Assembly: GCA_005765155.1 (NCBI GenBank)
Contig: VCCP01000001.1
Span: 4,836,001-4,900,000 of the forward strand
Reading direction: 5' to 3'
DNA length: 64,000 nucleotides
DNA from: Zelopaecilomyces penicillatus
Lineage: Eukaryota > Ascomycota > Sordariomycetes > Hypocreales > Pseudodiploosporaceae
Shown here: piece after piece, positions 55,815 to 64,000 of the stretch
Layout: each line of letters starts with the position of its first letter
Position numbering within the stretch: the stretch's first letter is position 1
Notes under the pieces: model-generated
What the model was told of the DNA's origin: nothing
Database searches by the model: none
What the model saw: the letters and a program-made list of their open reading frames with translations, nothing else
Position numbers and translations under genes: made by a program

Positions 55815-58800
55815 ATGGACTCCGAAGCAGCTGAACCCACGGCCGCCGAGGCGCGGCGGTCCAGCATTGAAAAGACGCCCATTCCTTTCCAGAGCGACGC
55901 TGTTGAGAGGCTACCCGATGAGATTATCGAACAGTGAGTGTCCCGAAAGACAGTGCTTCGTCCCATCCCTCCACCCTGCTATGTGCTGATGAGCTTGGCC
56001 CAGGATTCTTCAAGCTTCAGACCCCAATGGCTTTGCCTCGCTCATCGTATTGAACCGCAAATGGAGACATGTCTCGCAACGACCGCATCTTTACCTCCAC
56101 CACCTCTCCCGGTGTTCTTCCCATACCGCTGCGAATACCAGCCTACCGACCGCTGATGACGAAAACCTGCCTCGGCTGCGACAGCTCTTTGCTCGCGAGG
56201 TGAAGCGAAATCTCTTCGATGCCTACCTGCGGCCCAACGAGACCGTTATCAAGCTCGTCTCCAATTCCATTAGCTCGTCGTCATGTCCGGGAGGAGAGGG
56301 GATGCAGTTCGGTGCGTCACCCCGTGGGCACCACATGCTAGCATACAATTCGTCGAGAATCTACGTAATCGATGTGCGAGGGCCGAGTCTCGAGGTCAAG
56401 CGGGAGCTCAGGATTCTCCGTCGTCCAGCTTCAGTCTGCATCACAGACGATGCCACTCAGCTGGCGGTGCTCTCTACCGAGATGCAGGTCGATCTATACG
56501 ATTTGCAGCAATCACCCCCGAAACGAAAGCAATCTATGATACTTGACAACAGTCCTCGAACCATTGCAATGTCTTCATGTGGAACTGTTCTCGCCGCTGC
56601 TTACGAGGGAGGCATTGAGGTTTCATCGCTGAACCCAGGCGCTTTGGCAACTGACAGACGGGCAGTGAAATGCGATGCTGTAGACGCCCTAGCTTTCTCC
56701 TTCGATGGCACACAGATTCTTGGCACAACCATACAATCTGCTTCACCAAGCACTGTCATCCTCACGGCGCCGTACTACGACCCAAGCAACCATTCCTTGG
56801 ATGAGAATCTCAGTGCAATGTGGACTACGTCGATTTTGTTCCCAAACTCCAGTCACGACTGCAGCCACGCCGTGCTGCTACAGAATGGGAGCCACGAAGA
56901 GGCTGCCTGGGCATTTGCATACGATCGCAGCTTCGAGACCTTCCGCGCTGTTCGAATGGACGACTTGCGGAACGGCACTACATACTTCACCGGCCCTGTT
57001 CCCAAGACCACCTCACAAGCAAAGTTACTCCCTTGTACACTGCCCGCCACTACCTTTTATGGGGACCTTGTCTCGGCTGGCTTCCAAGGCAACGAAGTGT
57101 GGGTATATGGCGTCCCAGAAGATTTAGATGCTGTTCCTGAGGCTGTTCCGCATAGCACCCTCGATGGCAACGTGGCATCCCCAGGCCTTGGCAGACGCAA
57201 CAGCGCTCAAAGCAGCTCATCTCGTCAAGCATCTACAAGAGCCCAAGATGCCGCCGCCGCTGGCGGAAGAGTCCCGCAATGGCAGATTCTTTGTGACAAG
57301 TTGAGAAACAATTTTGTGGCTGGGCATAAAGTTTCGGAGCTGACGGGTGTGAGCAATGTGAAATGGGTATCAGGGTTCGGTGATGGGCCTTGTCAAGAAC
57401 GACTCGTTGTTGCAGCGCGGGGGATTTCAGCGCCAAAGCTCATTACTGAAGAAGAAGACGTTGACTTCGTTGATGGTGGCAGAATTACGCTGTTGGATTT
57501 CGACTATGGCCTTGCGAACGGGACAAGAACGGAAATAACCATTGAAGTTGGTACTGATGATGCTGAAGTGTTGGAGGAAGAGCAGCGAGATATGGAGACT
57601 GAAGTAGCCATCGTGCGTCGAAGGACCGTTGCACAGAGACGTGGCGGTGGCAGCCATGCTCTGATGCGAGCTGCAACCTCAGCAGCTCAAAACCTGGCAG
57701 TCCCACCACCAGCTAGGATTCAGGATGCTGGTGATGATCCATTGGCACCAAGAAATATCGGGCGCAACCCTGCGCAACGTCAACCCTCTGATGATCTACC
57801 AGAAGAGTCAGATGATCCAACAATTGAGGAGCAGGAGGCAATGGATGCTCCTTATGCACATGCCAGTCCTCGGTCAGGGATGACTCTGCGCCGTGCTGCC
57901 ACAGCGGCAGCAGTAAATCGACGGCTGAACCCACGAACAGCCGATGGACGCCCCATCGAGTATCGCCGTGCGGACGGCAGGGCCGAGCATCCCCATGAAA
58001 GCGATGCAGATAACTGGGTGCCCCCTCCCCCTCCGTATCAACCGGATGATCCAGGAGACATGCCCGCCTTTTTGCGCGGACAAGTGATTTCGGTTCCTCC
58101 GATGGTAGTGACACAGCCGCCTCCTCAAGTTCCGCCAATGCCCATAGTTTACCATGACAGCAAAGGAGTTTCTGCCGGCACCGGGGCCCCCGTTGTTCAG
58201 AGAACACAGGAGAACGTCAATCACAGCCACCACCCACTACATCAACATAGAACAGTCAGTGACTCTGTCACAGTCGACAGGACACAGTTCGAGGACATTC
58301 CACGTCCTCAATCCAGTCCTCCGGTGCCAGCAGACATTGACACCAACATATACGACGCTTCCCCGCCAGGCTCACCACGGCCTGCACTTCAGCAAGCAGA
58401 TGACGCCGAGTTATCGGGGACTGACTCTCGTCCGGTATCTGCCATGTCGAATACATCAGGCTACCCCTTCGATCTTTCAGAGCCAATCCAGCCCATCGTA
58501 CCAGCAACTGTGGGTGAATCATTTGACATCCATGACGATCAGGATGTAGCTTTTGGAGGCGTACCTAGATCAGCTTCCTGGGCTCCGTCTTCTGTCTTCC
58601 ATAACACAGAACCAGTCGACGAAGAAGCAGTACCGCAGATTAGACGTTTATCCAATTCTCAAACCTGGCCATTGGCTCCCCAACCCGAATTAAGTCACAT
58701 CGTTCCAATCACCGACGAAACAGCCCAAGTCATCCCTTCAATAGAGCCACCTAGAACAAGGAATAACGACGCCTCACTGCCCGGTTTTGTCCCGGCACCA

Positions 58801-59466
58801 AGTTCCGACCAACTTGCAAGACTGAACAAGAGGATCAGTCAAGGGAACCCACGCCGGCTCTCCGGGGGTCTTGCTCACCATCGGCAGTCTCGGAGCCGCA
58901 GTTCCGGAACGTGGACCAATATGGTCCAACCGATTCCCGTCATTGCTGAATCGTCGTCTGCGCCATACGAAATCGATCAACCTTTGATAATCAGCACACC
59001 AAAAGGCGTTTCTGGCGCCTACGATCCTCCCAGTCGTCGAACCTCGACTCGGAACGACACACCCATTCTAGCACCTATCCCACAGCGTCCCCGTCCCGGT
59101 CACGGCTCCAGCAACAGACCGACCGTTGAACGATTGGAAACTATTTACAGTATCAAATCGATACCTGAAACCGCTGCAGTTCCCCCGGCCCCGCCCGCCT
59201 CCTATCTTTTGCCTGCGTGGCTCCGTGGGCCAAACGTGTCTCCTGGCAAATCAACTTCCAGCATCAACCGTCGCCCTAGCAGGGCTGAGCGGAGCGCAGC
59301 GAAGAACATGAAGGACGCCAGGAAACGAGGCTGGAAGGCCAAGAACAAAAAGAAGAGCAAAAAGAGCGCCGATACTAGAACGGAGAGTAGTACCGGGTGG
59401 ACTGATATTTCCCCCGTGGTTGCTCCCAAGTTATCTGAGAAGGATAAAAAATGTGTGGTGATGTGA
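55815..59466 (+). CDS. Large F-box protein with propeller-like domain and C-terminal CaaX box
   Basis: Exons 55815-55933 and 56004-59466 (GTGAGT/CAG, 70-bp intron) give 1193 aa. An F-box spans residues ~27-65 (VERLPDEIIEQILQASDP then LIVLNRKWRHVSQ). Residues ~75-440 form repeated beta-rich blocks (MLAYNSSRIYVIDV, SVCITDDATQLAVLST, MQVDLYDLQQ, IAMSSCGTVLAAAYEGGIEV, ALAFSFDGTQILGTT), a WD40-like propeller. The rest is a long disordered Pro/Ser/Asp-rich region. The last residues are basic (DARKRGWKAKNKKKSKKS) and end CVVM, a CaaX box with Met, which favours farnesylation. F-box proteins act in SCF ligases; lipid attachment would place this one on a membrane. It looks like a conserved fungal family with no characterised member known to me. 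Confidence 0.88.
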
Positions 59467-60458
59467 TCTGGAGGGGGTATCTTGTGGTATTGTCGCCGTG
59501 TCATCTTATTTATACCCCCTTGATACTGTCGTTTTTTTTGGGGATACACGCCTGTGTCTATTTTCCCTTTATATCAGGGTCTATCTTTTATTTTATAGCA
59601 TAGCGTGATTTGGGAGGGCTACCAAGTTTCTGGGGCCCACTTGACGAATTTGTTTGTTTTATGCGAGGTGGGCAACAGCCAGTGTGCCAGTTTGGAAGCG
59701 GATATATGATTGCATTGGACTGTATGCCAAGCCCGCAGATTGTATCCTTGGTTTTGTTTTCAGTTATCCTTTTCCTTTTGGATATAAAAGCGAGGAGGTG
59801 TTTGCACATTGGGCAGAGGCTGTCAGGGCTCGTTTATGACATCTGTCTGTCCAATGGTCTTCTTCCCCTGTGTTTTTTTTCGTGTTTTTATGCATAGCGT
59901 GTCTACTGTGAGGGGAAAATGTAGTATTGGGAACCCCGTTGGAGCAACAAGAATGGAAACTACAAGCAAACAAGCAAGCATGCGATTGTCTCTCAATTAC
60001 AAGGATCGTTTTTACATTTTTCATAAGTGATGGAATTTTGGAGCATGCAGGGGAGTGAACCAGCATCCCAGCAAACTAAAGAACCTCCTATGTATGTAAC
60101 AATGCCTCTGATGGTGACGTACAGAACAAACATAAACCCTTGTAAAAGTTAATACGATGACATCCCCCCCCCCCAATTAAACAACCGGTCGTTTTCCCCC
60201 TTGGTATCTTGAGTAAACCTGTACAAAGGGAAAAAGAAATGAGTACAGAAACATGAAAACATGAAAACATAAACATAAACAGATAAGCCGCCTCTTGCGA
60301 ACCAATTAATAGCACAAGTTGCCTTTTTGCCCCCGCCATCTTTTTGCTCATGAAAAATAGATATGCCATAAACACAAAAAAAAAAAAAAAAAAATATGTG
60401 TCAGTATTAGTTGCTCGTGTATAAGCAACAAGGAGTCCGGTTATAGCAGAGAAATTGT
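59467..60458. other. Convergent 3' regions
   Basis: 992 bp between two stop codons. It includes a C10 run near 60165, an AAACATG/AAACATA tandem patch near 60250-60280 and a 19-nt A run near 60376-60394. No gene is seen. Confidence 0.6.
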
Positions 60459-61697
60459 CTATATCCTAGGCGTCGTTCCGGGCACGTACGGTCTCCCGCG
60501 GCGCACGTCTCCTAAGTCAGCCTCGTCCATGAGGTCAGTAAACGTCGTGGCATGGGTGTACCGCTTATCAGAGCGAGTCCGTACAGTGACTGGATCCGCA
60601 AAGACATTGATGTTCTCGTAGCCGGCACCACCACCACCACCACTGCTGCCGCCGCCGCCGCCACTGCCAGGCTCGCTCTGAGTATTCTGCGGAAGACGAT
60701 GCGCGTAGCTACTAGACGCCTTCATGGTCCGGATGGGGATGACTTTGGCGCCAAGGACACGCCCAGTGCGTGCGTTGGGCTCGTCGGTGGAGCAGACGGA
60801 GCCGCGGGATGAAGGTGCGGGCGAGTGACCCGGAAGAGGGGAGTTGAATGGGTTGGGGATGGAGAGGCGAGGGGTGTTGCTGCGGACGATTTCGATCTGT
60901 GGTGCCCGGTGGCTTATTGAAGAGCGAACGGAAGGCGTCTTGAGAATGAAATCTGTCCGGTAGGAGTTGGACTGGACGATGGGATCGGAAATGACATTGC
61001 CCTTGGGGCCGGATCGTGAGAATCCAGTCTTTTCTGAACGAAAATGGTTGCGGCGGCGGTGCCGTCGGATGCAAAGGAAAGCGATCACTGCCATGAGGAT
61101 CAGCACGAGACAGCCGCCGATGACACCGCCGATGATGGATATGGTCTTCGGACTGGAAGAGCGAGACTCGGACTTGTCTGGTGTTGACGAAGAGGATGAT
61201 TCTGCCGTCGTCGTCGAGCTATTTGACTCTGTTGGCTCCGCTGTTGGTGTTGAGCTGACACTGACGCTGGCGCTCGGGACCTGAGCTTGATCCTTATTCC
61301 TCTGGCAGCGGTTATCGCTCGTGCAGGTATATCCAAAGGGGCAGCACGTCTTGGCGCCGCACTTTTCCAGCTCGACATCAAAGATGGTTGTCTTTATCGG
61401 GGCATTAGGGTTCTTCTCCGGATCCTGTTGGCTAATGTCGCAGATAATAGGCTGTATCCGATCACAGCTTTGTCCTAGCGGGCAGCAAAGGACAGTCGTG
61501 TCGCCAGCCAGGGCAAGACACGAGCTGCCCTCGGGGCAGCAAAAGCTCCCCGGGAGATTCTTTTGGCATGACTGGAGCCCGTCGGCGGCGCAGGTGTTGG
61601 CTTGGATGATGAGTGGTGAGGGCGTGGCGAAAGTTATGGATGGAGCTATGGCTACAAGCAATAGCAGGCGCAGTGGTGTGGGAAGTTGATGAAACAT
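60459..61697 (-). CDS. Cys-rich single-pass membrane protein
   Basis: An intronless frame, 412 aa, starting at the ATG of MFHQLPTPLRLLLLVAIAPS; a longer open frame upstream begins only with TTG. A signal peptide (to about residue 25) is followed by a Cys-rich ectodomain: CAADGLQSCQKNLPGSFCCPEGSSCL, VLCCPLGQSCD and KTCCPFGYTCTSDNRCQ, i.e. repeated CC-P-x-G-x-x-C units. A Ser/Thr-rich stalk with acidic residues, suited to O-mannosylation, follows. A membrane span (ISIIGGVIGGCLVLILMAVI, then AFLC) near residues 185-210 is capped by RRHRRR, giving Nout-Cin topology. The cytosolic tail (~200 aa) is Ser/Pro-rich with a poly-Gly patch. The layout resembles fungal surface sensors or receptors; the function is unknown. 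Confidence 0.85.
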   Translation of the reverse strand: MFHQLPTPLRLLLLVAIAPSITFATPSPLIIQANTCAADGLQSCQKNLPGSFCCPEGSSCLALAGDTTVLCCPLGQSCDRIQPIICDISQQDPEKNPNAPIKTTIFDVELEKCGAKTCCPFGYTCTSDNRCQRNKDQAQVPSASVSVSSTPTAEPTESNSSTTTAESSSSSTPDKSESRSSSPKTISIIGGVIGGCLVLILMAVIAFLCIRRHRRRNHFRSEKTGFSRSGPKGNVISDPIVQSNSYRTDFILKTPSVRSSISHRAPQIEIVRSNTPRLSIPNPFNSPLPGHSPAPSSRGSVCSTDEPNARTGRVLGAKVIPIRTMKASSSYAHRLPQNTQSEPGSGGGGGSSGGGGGAGYENINVFADPVTVRTRSDKRYTHATTFTDLMDEADLGDVRRGRPYVPGTTPRI

Positions 61698-64000
61698 TGT
61701 TGTGAAATGACGACCGAAGGGCCAGCAGCAGCACCCGACTTTTTGGTGCAAACCCAAGCTCTTTAATGGGATCTTTCTTCGTTCCTCCTTTGTCGTGTCC
61801 CGTTTCTGTTTTCTCTCTTTCTTCAGAGAACTTTAGTCGATGTGTACAAGCTGTTTCGTGTATAGCCAAAAAAGAGTCGTGGTGGACGTGATGCTGTGAG
61901 AACAAAGACCGGAACCGACAAGGAGCAGACAGGCGATAGCCGGGAAGGTGTCGTAAAAGGTGGAAAGGAAACAAGAAAGAGAAGTGAGGATGCGTGAAGT
62001 AAGGTATGAACGAGGTCTTCTAAGACAGAGCCAAATAAAATGAAGACAATTGTAGGACCTTGTGTAAAGTATTGAACAAGCAATCAGCTTGCTTGGATAG
62101 CGGGTGAAGAGAAGAGAAGTGTAGTTTGGCAAACACCAGTTTCAAACGAGACACGAAGTTCTTTACAATATGCAAGGAAAGTAGTAAAAGAGGACAAAAA
62201 ATGGGCCAACTTGCAAGAAAAGTAATGGGAAGAGAGGGAAGCAGAAGGTTATTGGGAGGACGTGATTTGAATGATGCCGGATCCTTCTTCGTACAACCTC
62301 CTCCAGGGTCACCGATGATGCCTGTAAGCTAGACCCAGGTTTATCCCAAGCGCCCGTCCATGGGGCACGGCGGTTCTCCGCAGACGACACGGTCCCACTC
62401 AAAGAAAAAAGCATGACGGTGGCCTCTCAACGAGTTAATCCTCTCCCGTTTCCATGCCGAGCCTCTCTTAAGGACTGCGGCGACTGGGAAGGCCGCAACG
62501 GCCACTCAGCTCGGCCAAGTGCTGAGATGGTGTCACTCGACAGGCGCCGGCAAGGGGGAGGGAGGGCTCTCGTCTCATCTCGTTGCAAGAGGCGCCGGGG
62601 GCGTATCAAATCGACAGGCTACGGCTATAAGAGGGAAGAAGTCATTGGGAGAGAGGATGCGTTTTGTCCAGATGAATACGTGGATGGTGCAGCGACACGT
62701 GGGGGACAGGGACTAGGGATAGATTCTTTTGAAGAGGCTATGCCCTTCCTCTAGTCCTCTCTTCATGCATAACAGAGGGTTGGTTTAGTGGATGAACAGT
62801 CATGTTGATATTCCTTGGCTGGCCGGCTTTTGTTTCGAGTTCTGTCCGTCTGTGTGTTTTGAAACAAAAAGTTGCTAATTATGACTACTGGTATTGGTTG
62901 GCTGGCGCGTACAGTAGAGAGAATCTGTTCAGCGGCTGTTGGCTGGCTGTGGTTCGTCAAAAGATTTTGTGTGGGTCTCGATGCCCCCCCCGTCTCAAGA
63001 ATAGGCGCGTTGAGGGAAATGGCTGGCTGTGGTTGGACGGAACTGGAAGCGCGCCAATATGACTTCCGGGCGCGTAAACCAAATGATCTACTCCAGGTAC
63101 CTACTGTATGAGAGAGAGCCGATTGCTTCAATCCCTGGAATTCATCGCCGTCAGGGGTTTTTTATTGTGGATGATGATGATGCACATGCTTAGATCTAGG
63201 TGAGCAGAAAAAGAAAAAGAATTTAATATGGGGACAGGGCATGCCGAAGCGGTTGGAAAGATGGATGTGGAATGCCGAGACAGCGTCATCAACTGGGCCA
63301 GGCGGCTGTTGAAGCACTGGTCGTTTGTATTACAGTGCTATTATATGCATCTTATCCAGGGAAGAATTTGCAACACTTCAAATACCAGGCGATACGCTAT
63401 TTTACTACGAATACGAGTGAATATTCCAAATCCATCAATATATGATCATTCTCAAGCCCAACAGCCAAATTCAAAGTTGAAAGATACGGCAAGCTAACAA
63501 TTAATAATAATGATAAAAAAAAAAAGAAGCTTGCGGCCCGCTGCTGCACATGTCCGTTCCGTCCCTTTATCGTGTTAAAACGAACCAACAGCAACTTCGG
63601 CACAGGCAAAGATTCATCATGTCGGCATTTGATCATGTTGTTGGTTCGTTCTGTGCATTTTTTTGCGTGCATGCATTAACTAGTAGTTGCCTAGTAGTTA
63701 TCAAATCCATGACAAGGCTTACATTGGCTTCCACCACCCATGTGCCGTTTGTGCAAGGGATGTGTGTTGGATGTGTTAGGAAGAGCAACAAAGAAAGCGT
63801 TAGGTATTTTGGAGACAAAGGGCATCATCAGCCCTATGGCGCAACAATCTCATACCAGCCAGCCACAGCATCATCATCTTCAATCCAAAAGTTGTGTTGG
63901 AAAATTTTAAACTCCAAAACATGTGTTCAATCAATTTTAAGCCCCAACGGTCCCCCACCTTTTACATAGTTTAAGAAAAAAAACCTTCTTTTTCATCATT
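61698..64000. other. Gene-free right edge
   Basis: 2.3 kb with no supported gene. The left part is the promoter of the Cys-rich membrane protein, with purine-rich runs (GAAGAGAAGAG, about 62105). Open frames at 62413-62754 and 63550-63969 (+) show no domain, conserved pattern or splice partner. No tRNA or repeat family is recognised. Confidence 0.5.

Noticed and set aside
62413..62754. 113-codon plus-strand frame
   Set aside because: Arg/Gly-rich composition follows the local GC content; no homologous pattern or introns.
63550..63969. 139-codon plus-strand frame at the right edge
   Set aside because: No domain, mixed composition, no promoter or splice evidence.
1..64000. Mobile elements, CRISPR arrays, rRNA and secondary-metabolite megasynthases
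   Set aside because: No transposase, reverse transcriptase, long terminal repeats, regular spaced repeats, rRNA stretches, or PKS/NRPS-scale frames were seen.

Overview
The window is nuclear DNA of a filamentous ascomycete. Introns are short (about 50-190 bp) with GTANGT-like donors, CTAAC-like branch points and YAG acceptors. The genes include fungal hallmarks (Zn2Cys6 and bZIP regulators, HAP3, fungal F-box proteins). Gene set and protein style fit Sordariomycetes, probably Hypocreales; that placement is inference, and no species is claimed. I joined exons by hand from splice signals and reading phase, and every spliced model given closes in frame.

Layout. 0.7-3.1 kb: an F-box/LRR protein (-). 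5.9-9.5 kb: a SNF2-family ATPase (-), head-to-head with a pyroglutamyl peptidase I (+, 10.4-11.3). 12.0-12.3: a tiny Cys-rich protein (+), convergent with a KEL3-like kelch protein (-, 12.8-15.2). 16.5-17.4: trimethylguanosine synthase (-), head-to-head with a GRASP/Grh1 protein (+, 17.9-19.0). 19.3-21.3: OST2/DAD1 (-), a TMEM14 protein (+) and CMC2 (-), then prefoldin subunit 2 (+, 21.6-22.3). A gene-poor stretch follows to 25.8. Then HAP3/NF-YB (+), RRN3 (+, 27.9-30.0) and a bZIP factor (+, 31.8-33.3). 34.2-40.1: DOP1 (-), head-to-head with MON1 (+, 40.7-42.5). 42.7-43.3 (-) and 45.8-49.0 (+): two uncharacterised, disordered proteins. 49.6-54.4: a DUF1445 (D-glutamate cyclase-like) enzyme (+), a Zn2Cys6 regulator (+) and an alpha/beta hydrolase (-), which together look like a small metabolic neighbourhood. 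55.8-59.5: a 1193-aa F-box protein ending in a CaaX box (+). 60.5-61.7: a Cys-rich single-pass membrane protein (-).

Most of the window is housekeeping. Several genes serve the secretory and endosomal system (OST2, GRASP, DOP1, MON1). Others serve RNA and transcription (TGS1, RRN3, HAP3, bZIP, SNF2) or mitochondria and folding (CMC2, prefoldin 2, TMEM14). Five divergent pairs share short promoters. I found no transposase, reverse transcriptase, tRNA, rRNA, CRISPR array or secondary-metabolite megasynthase. The items most worth a second look are the prenylation motif on the F-box protein, the non-canonical bZIP basic region, the DUF1445/Zn2Cys6/hydrolase trio, the shared DOP1/MON1 promoter with a duplicated ACGT-core motif, the 56-aa Cys-rich protein, and 25-28 nt homopolymers (C, G and A), one lying 3 nt after a stop codon.
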